Assembly: GCA_913056215.1 (NCBI GenBank)
Contig: CAJXMN010000010.1
Span: forward strand, 1 to 48,709
Direction: 5' to 3'
Length of the DNA stretch: 48,709 bases
DNA from: an uncultured Flavobacteriales bacterium
GTDB lineage: Bacteria; Bacteroidota; Bacteroidia; Flavobacteriales_D; Crocinitomicaceae
Numbering within the stretch: position 1 is the stretch's first letter; each line of letters begins with the position of its first letter. A program made the position numbers and the translations under genes. This document shows positions 27,316 through 36,416 of this stretch, piece by piece. Below the pieces are notes generated by a model. It had not been told where the DNA came from. It was given only the letters and a program-made list of their open reading frames with translations, and ran no database searches.

Positions 27316-27642
27316 ATGAAAGTGCTCTTTTTATCCTTTTTTCTCATGGTTTTTTCTGCTTCATTCGCACAACAACATGCAACAGAGAATACGCAATGCC
27401 AAATGGCCGTGGACGAAATTCTTCGAACACAATCTTTTGATATTGATGATCCTGTATCAGAAAAGGCGAGAGGGGTTGTTCGATCTATTTATGAAGACTT
27501 GAATGCGTTTTACGATGCAAGTGACAAAAAAAGTGAGCGTAAAGCTAATAAAGAAGCATTAAAGACATCAATAGATAAAGCAAAAGAGCTCGACTTAGAC
27601 ATCACGATGTTTAAAGAGGATTTTGATCATATTTTTAAATAG
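27316..27642 (+). CDS. Small exported protein of unknown function
   Basis: This 108-residue protein has a clear signal peptide (MKVLFLSFFLMVFSASFAQ, cleavage after FAQ). The ~90-residue mature part is helical and charged, with a single Cys near the start (TQCQMAVDEIL) and Lys/Glu/Asp-rich segments (DKKSERKANKEALKTS). I recognise no family. It ends 11 bases before the large T9SS protein gene and probably belongs to the same transcript. A degenerate -7 box (TAAACTTG, one mismatch, 27294-27301) lies upstream. Confidence 0.65.
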   Translation: MKVLFLSFFLMVFSASFAQQHATENTQCQMAVDEILRTQSFDIDDPVSEKARGVVRSIYEDLNAFYDASDKKSERKANKEALKTSIDKAKELDLDITMFKEDFDHIFK

Positions 27643-27653
27643 ATACTGTAACC

Positions 27654-30302
27654 ATGAATTTTTATAAATACGCTACATTAATATTATTCCTGCTGGGTCT
27701 TGTTAGTTACAGCTCTGCTCAGTGTGGTCCAACTCAGGTTGATCCTACTCCTGGTGCAACAGGTGTTTGTGAAGGGGAGTCAGACACAATTGACTTTGCT
27801 GGCCAAGGGACTTGTTCAGGAAATTACGAATACCAGGTTGAAACATCGACAAATACAATTGTTCAACCATGGTCAGTTAACAATCAGTTTATCGTTACGC
27901 CTACAACGACTGACACGTACACCGTTTATGCAAGGTGTTCTGCTTGCCCAGCGACTGTTGTGTCGGATACCTTCTTAGTGGAAGTTATTGAAACACCAAC
28001 AATAGTCGCCGATTCTTTTGTTTGTTACGGCGCTCCTGCTAATTTCAATGCTACGGGTTCATCCAGTACATCACTGTCTTGGTGGGACACTCCGGATCTC
28101 ACAGGAAATGAACTTTCTCCCACAGGAAACTATACAATTCCTTCAGCATCGGCAGACGATACGATTTATTTGAACGTAGAGGGTACCGTTGCATCGGGAA
28201 ATAACACTACTGGTTCAATTTTAATTACCGAAGCAGGTTTGGAAGGTTTTGCCGGTGGAGGTGGAAGTGAGGATTATTTAGAAATTTCAAACCTTTATTC
28301 AAACAATGTAAATACAACAGGTTGGGTTGCAGCTATTAGTGATTCTTATTCAAATATTAATTCTGTAAATAATACTATATGGAATTTACCTAACTCTTTT
28401 GCTCCTTGTTCTATAATTTCGAAAACGGATGACAATAACTCTGGTAATTATTGGGGATCTAACATCTTTTGGAACCCGAACCAACCAGGGTGGGCGATTA
28501 TAATAGATGATGCTGGTAACGTAGCTGATTTTGTTGCGTGGGGTTGGACCACTGCGGAACTCGCCTCCTTTAATGTAACTATTAATGGATACAACATAAC
28601 TCTTGGAGGTGAATGGGTAGGTAACTCTTGTGCCTCTAATTGTTCTGCTGTGGGGGGTACACCTTACAGTATATCTCGAATAGGGAATGCAGATAATAAT
28701 AATGCCGGAGATTTTGTGTGTCAACAGACCTCTCTCAATGTAGTCAACCCTTCTCTTTCATGTGGCTGGGTCACTTCTAATATAACTTGCCCCTACCCTG
28801 TGGATTATCAAGTTGATTTACCACCGACTGCGACTGCACCGGATACGACAAACATCGAATGCTATGCTAATGTTCCCGTACCCGACTCGTTGATCATTAC
28901 AGATGAAGATGATGATTATACTGCAAACCCCTCTGTTATTTTTCAGGGAGAAACATCTGACGGAAATACTTGCCCGGAAACTTTAACGCATACTTATCGC
29001 GTATCAGATACCTGCTCGAACTATATTGATCTAGAGCACCTGATCGTTATTAACGATACCGTTGCTCCGGTCATGGACCCAGCACCTTCTGATACAACAG
29101 TTTCTTGTTATGCCGACATTCCTCCTATGGATAGCCTGAGTTGGTCTGACAACTGTCTTGGCAGTGGTTATGCTCAAGGTACTGAAACTTCAAGCGGCAC
29201 AACTTGTCCAGAAATCCTTACCAGAACCTGGACCGTGACAGATACTTGTGGTAATTCAGTGGTTCGCACTCAAACGGTGACCATTGATGATACCACTGCA
29301 CCAGTAATAGACCCTGCACCGTCTGACGTTTTTGTACAGTGCTATGGAAATGTAACTCCCATGACTTCATTGGATTGGACGGATAACTGTGCAGGAAGCG
29401 GTGTGCTTGACGGTACAGAAGTTTCCGACGGTTTATCGTGTCCAGAAACATTTACTAGAACGTGGACTTATACAGATGGTTGCGACAATACGAGCACTGA
29501 AACTCAGGTAGTCATAGTCAATGATACCACCGCTCCAACTGCAGATCCACTTCCGGATATACAGGTAAATGTGCTTTCAGAGCCCGACACCAATGTTATT
29601 ACCAATGCCGCTGACAATTGCGGAACGCCCGTTTTAAAATGGGAGGGTGATGATTCTGATGGTGGTTATTGTCCTGAAATCGTGGAGAGAACATATAGTC
29701 TTACTGACGATTGTGGTAATGTGACCTTCTTAAAGAGAACAATTACAGTAGGGGACGTTATTCCTGATGCCAGTTTTGAAGCCGATCCAACGATCTTGAA
29801 TAGTTTTACCGGACCAACGGTTGATTTTGAAAACAACACTGAAAATGCGGCAAGTTATGCCTGGAAGTTTGGTGATGAATCTCCTGTTAATACCGAAGTA
29901 AATCCATCGCACGAATTCGATATTTCAATATCTACTAAATATGATGTGTGGTTGGTTGCTACATCAGAATATGGTTGCCCGGACAGCACGATGAAAACAA
30001 TCATCGTATTTAAGGAAAACTTATATTACGTACCAAACGCATTTACACCCGATGGCGATGAATTCAATCAAACGTTTAAACCTGTAATCACCGCTGGAGT
30101 TGACAAAAGTGATTACAAGCTGTTAATTTTTAATCGTTGGGGAGAAACACTCTTCGAATCAAACAACCCTGATATTGGTTGGGACGGGACTTATGGTGGC
30201 AAACTCGTAAAAGAAGGCACCTACGTTTATAAAATCGAATTCGGTCTTAAAGATAACGACGAAAGAAAAGTGATAACCGGACATGTAACACTTCTCAAAT
30301 AA
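27654..30302 (+). CDS. Large multidomain surface protein with T9SS type B (CHU_C) sorting domain
   Basis: This 882-residue exported protein has a signal peptide (ends SYSSAQ), then an Ig-like region (20-185). A lamin-tail-like domain follows (about 187-372; ILITEAGLEGFAGGGGSEDYLEI). Next are four degenerate HYR-like repeats of about 79 residues starting near 391, 471, 550 and 628 (APVxDPAPSD...CYxxxxPMxSLxWxDNC). A PKD domain (about 705-785; DFENNTENAASYAWKFGD) and a gliding-motility-associated C-terminal domain complete it (about 790-882; YVPNAFTPDGDEFNQTFKP, NRWGETLFES). The type B tail directs T9SS export and surface attachment. It is probably an adhesin. The 3' end is closed by a strong terminator. 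Confidence 0.88.
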   Translation: MNFYKYATLILFLLGLVSYSSAQCGPTQVDPTPGATGVCEGESDTIDFAGQGTCSGNYEYQVETSTNTIVQPWSVNNQFIVTPTTTDTYTVYARCSACPATVVSDTFLVEVIETPTIVADSFVCYGAPANFNATGSSSTSLSWWDTPDLTGNELSPTGNYTIPSASADDTIYLNVEGTVASGNNTTGSILITEAGLEGFAGGGGSEDYLEISNLYSNNVNTTGWVAAISDSYSNINSVNNTIWNLPNSFAPCSIISKTDDNNSGNYWGSNIFWNPNQPGWAIIIDDAGNVADFVAWGWTTAELASFNVTINGYNITLGGEWVGNSCASNCSAVGGTPYSISRIGNADNNNAGDFVCQQTSLNVVNPSLSCGWVTSNITCPYPVDYQVDLPPTATAPDTTNIECYANVPVPDSLIITDEDDDYTANPSVIFQGETSDGNTCPETLTHTYRVSDTCSNYIDLEHLIVINDTVAPVMDPAPSDTTVSCYADIPPMDSLSWSDNCLGSGYAQGTETSSGTTCPEILTRTWTVTDTCGNSVVRTQTVTIDDTTAPVIDPAPSDVFVQCYGNVTPMTSLDWTDNCAGSGVLDGTEVSDGLSCPETFTRTWTYTDGCDNTSTETQVVIVNDTTAPTADPLPDIQVNVLSEPDTNVITNAADNCGTPVLKWEGDDSDGGYCPEIVERTYSLTDDCGNVTFLKRTITVGDVIPDASFEADPTILNSFTGPTVDFENNTENAASYAWKFGDESPVNTEVNPSHEFDISISTKYDVWLVATSEYGCPDSTMKTIIVFKENLYYVPNAFTPDGDEFNQTFKPVITAGVDKSDYKLLIFNRWGETLFESNNPDIGWDGTYGGKLVKEGTYVYKIEFGLKDNDERKVITGHVTLLK
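28826..29760 (+). repeat. Four degenerate HYR-like protein repeats, about 79 residues each
   Basis: Within the T9SS type B gene, units beginning near 28826, 29066, 29303 and 29537 share APxxDPxPSD, a CYA/GN(I/V)xPM block, a DNC and a CPExxxRT(W/Y) block. The middle two are the most alike and differ by one codon in length. They are divergent at DNA level, so they look old rather than freshly amplified. Confidence 0.7.
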
Positions 30303-30327
30303 TAAATAACGATATAGTTATATACCG

Positions 30328-30366
30328 AAAGCCGTTTCAAAAAATGAAACGGCTTTTATAGTTTTT
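30328..30366 (+). terminator. Strong rho-independent terminator after the T9SS type B gene
   Basis: A perfect 12-bp stem (30328-30339 with 30345-30356) has a five-base A loop, with T-runs after it. It starts 26 bases past the stop codon. Confidence 0.85.
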
Positions 30367-30400
30367 ATGTAGGCGTGCTCTCCCCCTTTCAATATTTCTT

Positions 30401-30427
30401 TTGAAATGCTGGTATTTCTTACCTTTG
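30401..30427 (+). promoter_or_regulatory. Promoter for the DAO-type flavoenzyme gene
   Basis: TTG (30401-30403) and TACCTTTG (30420-30427) are 16 bases apart. The ATG at 30441 lies 13 bases past the -7 box, so the 5' leader should be only about seven bases. Confidence 0.6.
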
Positions 30428-30440
30428 CAGTAAAAGAATC

Positions 30441-31499
30441 ATGGAAAATCGCGTATTAATTGTTGGTGGAGGGCTGTCCGGAATTTGTTTAGCCCATCAG
30501 CTCGATGATCAGAACATCGATTTTCTAATAATTGATACTGGACAAAACGAAAGTTCAGCAGTAGCAGCTGGTATGATCAATCCGATGGTTTTTCGAAAAA
30601 TGAAGAAAACATGGCGCGGTGATGAACTCATTCCTTACCTCAAGAATTTTTATCCCACAGTTGAAAAAAAAGTTGATCAACGCTTCTTTTTTTCCCGCAA
30701 ACTACGTCGCGTTTTTTCTACTAACGACGAAAAAAATTATTGGAAAGATCGAAACGAAGATCCTGATTTTGAACAATATATTTTAGATGAAAACCAACCT
30801 GCAGACACACCAGAATACGTTAAAAATACAATTGGAAATGGTTTTGTCCAATCCCCTGGCTATATCGATGCTCCGTTGTTTATGGAATCCAATCACCGCT
30901 ATTTTAAAAATCAAGGACACCTGAGCTATGAAAACTTTGATTTTTTCCATTTTAATCCTGAAAAAAAAACCTACAAAGGACAATGCTTTTCTCATGTCAT
31001 TTTTGCGGAAGGATTTCGCGGCAAATTCAATCCGTTTTTTGGCTACTTACCCCTTCAACAAACAAAAGGGGAGGTGCTCTCTATTACATCTCAACAGCTA
31101 AAAACAACTGAGATTTTAAATCGTAAATGCTTCGTTCTTCCGCTTGAGCAGGGAGGGTTCAAACTCGGTGCGACCTTCGCCTGGGAAACCACAGATACAT
31201 CACCAACTGTTGATGCTCGAGATGAACTTCTGAATAAATACCATCAATTAGCGGATGCTCCTATCACTGTAACGGGGCAAGAAGCCGGCATCCGACCGAC
31301 GGTAACGGATCGTCGACCTCTCATTGGTGAACACCCCCTCCATCGCCATCTTTTTATTTTCAATGGAATGGGTACGAAAGGTTATATGATTGCACCTTAT
31401 TTTTCTGACCAATTAATCCAACACCTATTCAATTCAAAAGCACTGGATGATGAGGTAAATATTAAAAGGTTTTATAAAAAACATTTCCCAATGGATTGA
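30441..31499 (+). CDS. FAD-dependent oxidoreductase, D-amino-acid oxidase (DAO) family
   Basis: This 352-residue protein starts with the FAD-binding motif VLIVGGGLSGICLAHQL, then SSAVAAGMINPMVFRK. It ends with the DAO C-terminal signature GIRPTVTDRRPLIGEHP and FNGMGTKGYMIAPYF, typical of glycine/sarcosine/D-amino-acid oxidase relatives. It probably oxidises an amine or amino acid using bound FAD in the cytoplasm. Bacteroidota homologues are often called just NAD(P)/FAD-dependent oxidoreductase, and the substrate is open. A good promoter precedes it; 135 bases separate it from the bacilliredoxin gene, which has its own -7 box. Confidence 0.82.
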   Translation: MENRVLIVGGGLSGICLAHQLDDQNIDFLIIDTGQNESSAVAAGMINPMVFRKMKKTWRGDELIPYLKNFYPTVEKKVDQRFFFSRKLRRVFSTNDEKNYWKDRNEDPDFEQYILDENQPADTPEYVKNTIGNGFVQSPGYIDAPLFMESNHRYFKNQGHLSYENFDFFHFNPEKKTYKGQCFSHVIFAEGFRGKFNPFFGYLPLQQTKGEVLSITSQQLKTTEILNRKCFVLPLEQGGFKLGATFAWETTDTSPTVDARDELLNKYHQLADAPITVTGQEAGIRPTVTDRRPLIGEHPLHRHLFIFNGMGTKGYMIAPYFSDQLIQHLFNSKALDDEVNIKRFYKKHFPMD

Positions 31500-31582
31500 C
31501 CAGCTTTAAAATTCAATCGCACTGAATTAGTAAAGAAATGATACTTTTCATTCATTTATGCACAAATTTCAGTTAGGGTTGT

Positions 31583-31590
31583 TACTTTTG
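31583..31590 (+). promoter_or_regulatory. -7 box TACTTTTG for the bacilliredoxin gene
   Basis: A perfect TAnnTTTG match lies 44 bases before the ATG at 31635. No TTG is seen at the usual upstream distance. Confidence 0.45.
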
Positions 31591-31634
31591 TAATTAAGAA
31601 TCATTAAAAATAAGAACTAAAAAACAATAATATT

Positions 31635-32048
31635 ATGTATCCTCCAGAGATGATAGCACCAATGAAAGAAGAGTTAACCATTGCAGGTTTCGAACAGCTC
31701 ACCACGGCTGACGAGGTCGATGCTAAAATAAAGGACGGTAACGGCAGTTTACTCGTCGTAGTAAACAGCGTGTGTGGCTGTGCGGCAGGTAACGCCCGAC
31801 CAGGTGTAAAGCAATCGCTTGAAGGTGATGCAAAGCCCGATCATCTAGCAACCGTATTTGCAGGTGTTGACAGCGAAGCTACTAATCAAGCAAGGAAGTA
31901 TTTCCTTCCTTATCCTCCTTCATCTCCTTCGATTGCACTCTTTAAAGACGGCAAACTCGTTCATTTTTTAGAACGGCATCATATCGAAGGTGGTACGGCT
32001 GACATGATTGCCGAAAACCTTAAAGAAGCTTATAAAGAGTACTGCTAA
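31635..32048 (+). CDS. Bacilliredoxin (BrxA/BrxB family)
   Basis: This 137-residue thioredoxin-fold protein carries the family CGC active site (Cys47-Gly-Cys49) in VNSVCGCAAGNARPG, and PYPPSSPSIALFKDGKLVHFLERHHIEG in its second half, as in the YphP/YqiW family. Such proteins remove bacillithiol from oxidised protein cysteines, with the first Cys attacking the mixed disulfide. The length is normal. The gene appears monocistronic with its own promoter box and a terminator-like hairpin. Its presence implies that the organism makes bacillithiol or a related thiol; biosynthetic genes are not in the window. Confidence 0.9.
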   Translation: MYPPEMIAPMKEELTIAGFEQLTTADEVDAKIKDGNGSLLVVVNSVCGCAAGNARPGVKQSLEGDAKPDHLATVFAGVDSEATNQARKYFLPYPPSSPSIALFKDGKLVHFLERHHIEGGTADMIAENLKEAYKEYC

Positions 32049-32058
32049 AGCATATTTT

Positions 32059-32100
32059 AGACAACTGCTCTGCCATATATGGTATGTGCAGTTGTCTTTA
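32059..32100 (+). terminator. Terminator-like hairpin between bacilliredoxin and dprA
   Basis: A perfect 10-bp stem (32059-32068 with 32088-32097) encloses a 19-base loop that holds the palindrome CCATATATGG (32073-32082). A weak T-rich tail follows on the plus strand. It abuts the dprA stop codon, so it may serve both convergent genes. Confidence 0.6.
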
Positions 32101-33210
32101 TAATTGGCCTAATGTATATTTCTTTCCCGGCAACATCATTACAAGCCCCTTCATTTCTAACCCTAACAACAATGCGTTTAAAACCGCAACGGGCAATTTG
32201 AGTTTAACAGAAAGGACATCAAGAGTAACCTTTTCAAATTCTTTCAGCGTTTTCACGATCTTCTTTTCGTCACCATTTAACCCTTCAAACATATCTGTTT
32301 GTACCAGTTGTTCTTTCATTTCTTCTTCCCACCCCAGCATTTTCATCACATCTTTTCCGCAAGTGACCAGGTGGGCTTTGTCATCCGCAATTAAACGATT
32401 ACAACCCATAGAGTATACGTTTCCGATGTTACCTGGATACGCAAAAACATCTCGAACATAGTCGTTTGCAAGGTAAGCTGTTATGAGTGACCCTCCTTTT
32501 TTACCACTTTCCACCACAACCGTTGCGTCAGTCATTCCTGCTACTATACGATTGCGTTGAGGAAAGTTTTCCCGATCGGGACGCGTACCGTGCGGAAATT
32601 CTGTAACGAGTCCACAACCCTTTTGCTGAAGCATTTCTTGAGCTATTTTTCGATGTCTTGAAGGGTAAATCCGATCTAAGCCATGTCCAAGTACTCCGAC
32701 TGTTGATAAGTTATGGTTTAAACTCGTGCGGTGAGATTCTCCATCAATACCATATGCTAAACCTGATACCACCTGAACGTTAAATGGAGCAACTGAGGCC
32801 GTTAGCTCATGTACCAATTTTTTACCGTAAGTCGTCATGTTTCGTGTTCCGACCACAGCAATGGACCGTCGGGCATTCATCTCAACATCACCTCTGGAAT
32901 ACAATACAACAGGTGCATCAGGACATTGTTTTAACCGATAGGGGTATTGTTGATCAGCGAAAAACACTGTTGAAATAGCATTTCTTTCGTTAAAATTGAG
33001 CACAGCTTCTGCATCTTTGAGTGCTTTTGTTCGATTCAAACTTCTGAAACGCTCCTTAGAAAATCCAGGAACAGCTGTTCTCAAATTTGTTTCGGCATCA
33101 AAAATAGCAGTCGCACTGCCCAAATAAGCAACGAGCAAACGTGCAGACTTTGGACCCACTCCTTCTAGCAGAGACAGGGCGACTTGGTGGTGTTGTTCTG
33201 TTGTTTTCAA
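32098..33210 (-). CDS. dprA: DNA-processing protein DprA
   Basis: DprA loads RecA onto incoming single-stranded DNA in natural transformation. The 370-residue protein has an N-terminal helix-hairpin-helix-like domain (ALSLLEGVGPKSARLLVAYLG) and the Rossmann DprA core with VVSGLAYGIDGESHR, VTEFPHGTRPDRENFPQRNRIVAGM and GSLITAYLA, followed by a C-terminal winged-helix domain. The start is TTG at 33210: there is no in-frame ATG between it and the upstream stop, and the next Met codons lie inside the conserved core. DprA is widely conserved and does not by itself prove competence. Confidence 0.95.
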   Translation of the reverse strand: MKTTEQHHQVALSLLEGVGPKSARLLVAYLGSATAIFDAETNLRTAVPGFSKERFRSLNRTKALKDAEAVLNFNERNAISTVFFADQQYPYRLKQCPDAPVVLYSRGDVEMNARRSIAVVGTRNMTTYGKKLVHELTASVAPFNVQVVSGLAYGIDGESHRTSLNHNLSTVGVLGHGLDRIYPSRHRKIAQEMLQQKGCGLVTEFPHGTRPDRENFPQRNRIVAGMTDATVVVESGKKGGSLITAYLANDYVRDVFAYPGNIGNVYSMGCNRLIADDKAHLVTCGKDVMKMLGWEEEMKEQLVQTDMFEGLNGDEKKIVKTLKEFEKVTLDVLSVKLKLPVAVLNALLLGLEMKGLVMMLPGKKYTLGQL

Positions 33211-33260
33211 AATATTTAGGTTATATTAGGCCTTTCTAAGATAAAGAAAATTTTAAATAC

Positions 33261-35624
33261 ATGAAACCTTTTTGTCTGCTTTTTTTCCTGGTTCCTTTCA
33301 TTGCTTATGAGCAAAAAATAAACGGAATTATTGTCGATGAAACAGAACAACCAGTAGCACAAGCAAGAATAGAAACCACGTCGGGCGTTCAACAGCGATC
33401 CGATTGGAACGGTTCGTTCTCTATCACTGTTCATTCTTTTCCAGATACCATATCGATTACCATGATCGGTTACCAGGAAAAGACGATCGTTATTAAAAAG
33501 CTACCAAAAGACACATTGCGTATTCAGCTACAACCGCTCTCTCAAGAACTGGATGCTGTTGTTGTTTCTGCTTCGCGCCGTGAACAAAAAATTCAGGACA
33601 TTTCAGTGTCCCTGGAAATCATACAGCCTGAACTTATCGAAAATAAAGCTTTTAATAATGTGGAACAAGCCGTAGATCAAGCACCCGGAGCTTATGCAAT
33701 GGATGGGCAAGTCAGTATTCGAGGGGGAAGCGGTTTTTCTTATGGTGCAGGAAGCCGGACCTTAGTGGTCTGGAACGATGTTCCGCTACTTTCAGCTGAT
33801 GCAGGTGACGCCAAATGGCAATCGATTCCGATCGAAAATTTATCTCAAATTGAGGTCCTCAAAGGAGCCTCTTCGGTGTTATATGGTAGCGGTGCTCTCA
33901 ACGGGATCATTTCGCTCCGCAACAAAATGCCTACTGAAGAAGGTGAAACAAAGTTGAGTTATCAGACGGCTATTTATGATCAACCACGCAGAATAGGATT
34001 GCAATGGTCTAACCAAACACTATTAGCCAATCAATTCACCGCTTATCACGGTAAAATGCACGACCAATTTGGTTATACCATTTCGGTCTATGACTATCGA
34101 TCAGATGGATACCGTGCGGGAGAAGAGCAAGAACGATTTCGATTTAACGGTAGTTTTATTTTTAAACCGAAACGGCTCAATCGCCTGAAGGCGGGGTTGA
34201 ATTATTCGGCGAATATTGAACGAAAAGGGTTGTTTATCATCTGGGAAAGTGACAGTTTAGGTTATTATCCTTCAGGAGGAACAGTAAACCCCTTGAGTGA
34301 TTCTTCATCGCTTTCCGTGACGGATAATCTCAGGTTCACGGTTGATCCCTACATTAAATTTTACGACCGTTTCGATAACAAACATACGCTTCAGAATCGG
34401 TTGTATCAAACAGTAAATCGCTCAAAGGACGGACAAAGTGCCACAGCGACGATGTATTATTCGGACTACAAATTTGAACGTAATATGAAGCATGACTTTG
34501 TCATCACTGGAGGTATAACCAGTAGTTTCAACGTGGTAAAGTCTGAACTTTACGGTGATCATCAATCGCGCAATTACTCCCTCTATGCTCAACTCGAAAA
34601 AGATATAGGAAAGTTACATATGACTGGAGGTATACGCGGCGAGTACTTCCAACAAAATGACCGGGAGCCCGATTCGCGCACGTTTTTAACCAAAGATTCT
34701 GTCAACACTTTTCCAATGCGCCCTATTTTTCGACTTGGTGCCAATTATGAACTACTCGACCACACTTTTTTACGCGCATCATTTGGTCAGGCTATTCGAT
34801 ATCCTTCGGTAGCAGAGCGCTATGCTTCCACTTCTGTTGGTGCATTAAATATTTTTCCGAACTCAGAGTTATTGCCCGAACGAGGGTGGTCTGCTGAACT
34901 TGGAGTAAAACAAGGGTTTTCTATTTCCAACTTCAAAGGGTTTATCGATGTCGCAGGGTTTATTAATGAATACGATCAAATGATGGAATTCACATTTGGG
35001 TATTTTAAACCCGATTCTGTTCCCATTAGTTTTAACCCTAATGACCCTGGTTATCCCGCCAATTGGTTTGGATTCCGTGCTGAAAATGCTGAACAAGCAC
35101 GCATCACAGGAGTAGAAACTTCAATTAACGGGAAAGGCTCTATTGGGCCTGTGGAGGTGACGGCACTGATGGGTTATACCTACATGAATCCCGTACTCAT
35201 CGACCCTGACTCCAGTTACATATACGGTTCCAATGGAAACGGAGGACTATCGGACACTAATTCCCGCCTTTTAAAATATCGTTTTCGTCATTTAGCAAAG
35301 GGAGATATTCAATTCAAATACAAAAAGGTCATGCTCGGATTTAGTGGTCGTTACAATTCTTTCATGGAAAACATTGATGCAACTTTTGAGTCAGGCATTA
35401 ATGTTGTCGGTAACACGACGCAAATACTGCCCGGTTTGAAGTCTTATCGGGAGAGAAACAATAATGGCGCTCTCGTTTTTGATACGCGCATTGGGTACAC
35501 TATCAATAAACATTTTTTAATTAATTTCGTCATAAATAATGTATTTAATCGCGAATACATGACGCGACCTGGAGATATACAGGCTCCGCGACAGTTTTTA
35601 ATACGACTTCAAGCACAACTATAA
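33261..35624 (+). CDS. TonB-dependent outer-membrane receptor
   Basis: This 787-residue receptor has a signal peptide (MKPFCLLFFLVPFIAYEQ), a carboxypeptidase-regulatory-like domain (about 22-95, ending DAVVVSASR), a plug domain (about 100-215; VSIRGGSGFSYGAGSRTLV, IEVLKGASSVLYGSGALNGIISL) and a beta barrel ending in aromatic/hydrophobic strands (PRQFLIRLQAQL). The YGSGALNG wording resembles vitamin-B12/siderophore-type receptors, but the ligand is not known. The gene is divergent from dprA, 50 bases apart, and kdsB starts two bases after its stop codon, so the two are cotranscribed. I see no Fur-type box upstream. Confidence 0.87.
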   Translation: MKPFCLLFFLVPFIAYEQKINGIIVDETEQPVAQARIETTSGVQQRSDWNGSFSITVHSFPDTISITMIGYQEKTIVIKKLPKDTLRIQLQPLSQELDAVVVSASRREQKIQDISVSLEIIQPELIENKAFNNVEQAVDQAPGAYAMDGQVSIRGGSGFSYGAGSRTLVVWNDVPLLSADAGDAKWQSIPIENLSQIEVLKGASSVLYGSGALNGIISLRNKMPTEEGETKLSYQTAIYDQPRRIGLQWSNQTLLANQFTAYHGKMHDQFGYTISVYDYRSDGYRAGEEQERFRFNGSFIFKPKRLNRLKAGLNYSANIERKGLFIIWESDSLGYYPSGGTVNPLSDSSSLSVTDNLRFTVDPYIKFYDRFDNKHTLQNRLYQTVNRSKDGQSATATMYYSDYKFERNMKHDFVITGGITSSFNVVKSELYGDHQSRNYSLYAQLEKDIGKLHMTGGIRGEYFQQNDREPDSRTFLTKDSVNTFPMRPIFRLGANYELLDHTFLRASFGQAIRYPSVAERYASTSVGALNIFPNSELLPERGWSAELGVKQGFSISNFKGFIDVAGFINEYDQMMEFTFGYFKPDSVPISFNPNDPGYPANWFGFRAENAEQARITGVETSINGKGSIGPVEVTALMGYTYMNPVLIDPDSSYIYGSNGNGGLSDTNSRLLKYRFRHLAKGDIQFKYKKVMLGFSGRYNSFMENIDATFESGINVVGNTTQILPGLKSYRERNNNGALVFDTRIGYTINKHFLINFVINNVFNREYMTRPGDIQAPRQFLIRLQAQL

Positions 35625-35626
35625 CG

Positions 35627-36358
35627 ATGAAAAAATTGGCAATCATACCAGCGCGATACCATTCGAGTCGTTTTCCAGGAAAACCGCTCATAGATCTGGA
35701 TGGAAAATCTATGATTCAACACGTCTATGACGGCGTTCAACGGTCGGGTTTATTTGATACAGTTGTAGTGGCCACTGATCACGATAAAATCAAAAGTCAT
35801 GTTGAAGCTTTTGAAGGAAACGTGGTTATGACCCATTCCGAACACCGAAGTGGAACAGATCGCTGTGGCGAAGTAATTGAAACATATGATAACTATGAAA
35901 TTGTCGTAAATATTCAAGGTGACGAACCTTTAGTTGATGCTCAACAACTCCAGCAATTATTGAAAAGCTTTGACGATGAACAGGTCGAAATTGCGACATT
36001 GGGGATTGCTACACACGATAAATCGGTTATGGAGAACCCCAACCGCGTCAAAATTGTATGTGATTTCGCTGGGAATGCGCTCTATTTTTCGAGGAGTCCA
36101 ATCCCCTATGAAAAAGAGGCTACTCAAAAGCCTTTTCTGAAGCACATCGGTTTATATGGGTTTAGAAAAACAACATTAAAAAAACTCGTCGTTCTTCCTC
36201 CAGGCGATCTTGAACAAACAGAGTCGCTAGAACAATTGCGTTGGCTTTTTCACGGATATTCTATCCGTGTTACAGAAACGAATATCGAAACACCCAACAT
36301 CGATGTACCTGAAGATGTAGCTGTTGTCTTGAATGAACTCAGAAAAAAGAAAGAATAA
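35627..36358 (+). CDS. kdsB: 3-deoxy-manno-octulosonate cytidylyltransferase
   Basis: KdsB activates Kdo with CTP to make CMP-Kdo for the lipopolysaccharide inner core. The 243-residue sequence has the diagnostic IPARYHSSRFPGKPL at its start, GTDRCGE, NIQGDEPLVD and the C-terminal IDVPEDV. The length is standard. It starts two bases after the TonB-receptor stop. The next gene has its own -7 box, so kdsB may end one transcript or be read through. The gene shows that the organism makes Kdo-containing lipid A core. Confidence 0.96.
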   Translation: MKKLAIIPARYHSSRFPGKPLIDLDGKSMIQHVYDGVQRSGLFDTVVVATDHDKIKSHVEAFEGNVVMTHSEHRSGTDRCGEVIETYDNYEIVVNIQGDEPLVDAQQLQQLLKSFDDEQVEIATLGIATHDKSVMENPNRVKIVCDFAGNALYFSRSPIPYEKEATQKPFLKHIGLYGFRKTTLKKLVVLPPGDLEQTESLEQLRWLFHGYSIRVTETNIETPNIDVPEDVAVVLNELRKKKE

Positions 36359-36403
36359 GTAACCATCGCTCCTTTTTTATCGTAAGTTGAATAAGAATTT
36401 TCA

Positions 36404-36411
36404 TATTTTTG
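36404..36411 (+). promoter_or_regulatory. -7 box TATTTTTG for the HU-CCDC81/SPOR gene
   Basis: A perfect TAnnTTTG lies only five bases before the ATG at 36417, so transcription would begin at or very near the start codon, giving a leaderless or nearly leaderless mRNA. A TTG 14 bases upstream is closer than usual. Confidence 0.45.
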
Positions 36412-36416
36412 TTACT

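Noticed and set aside
28386-28724. Antisense ORF in the lamin-tail region of the T9SS type B gene
   Set aside because: Composition is biased (Ile/Arg/Tyr-rich) and the sense frame has clear domain motifs.
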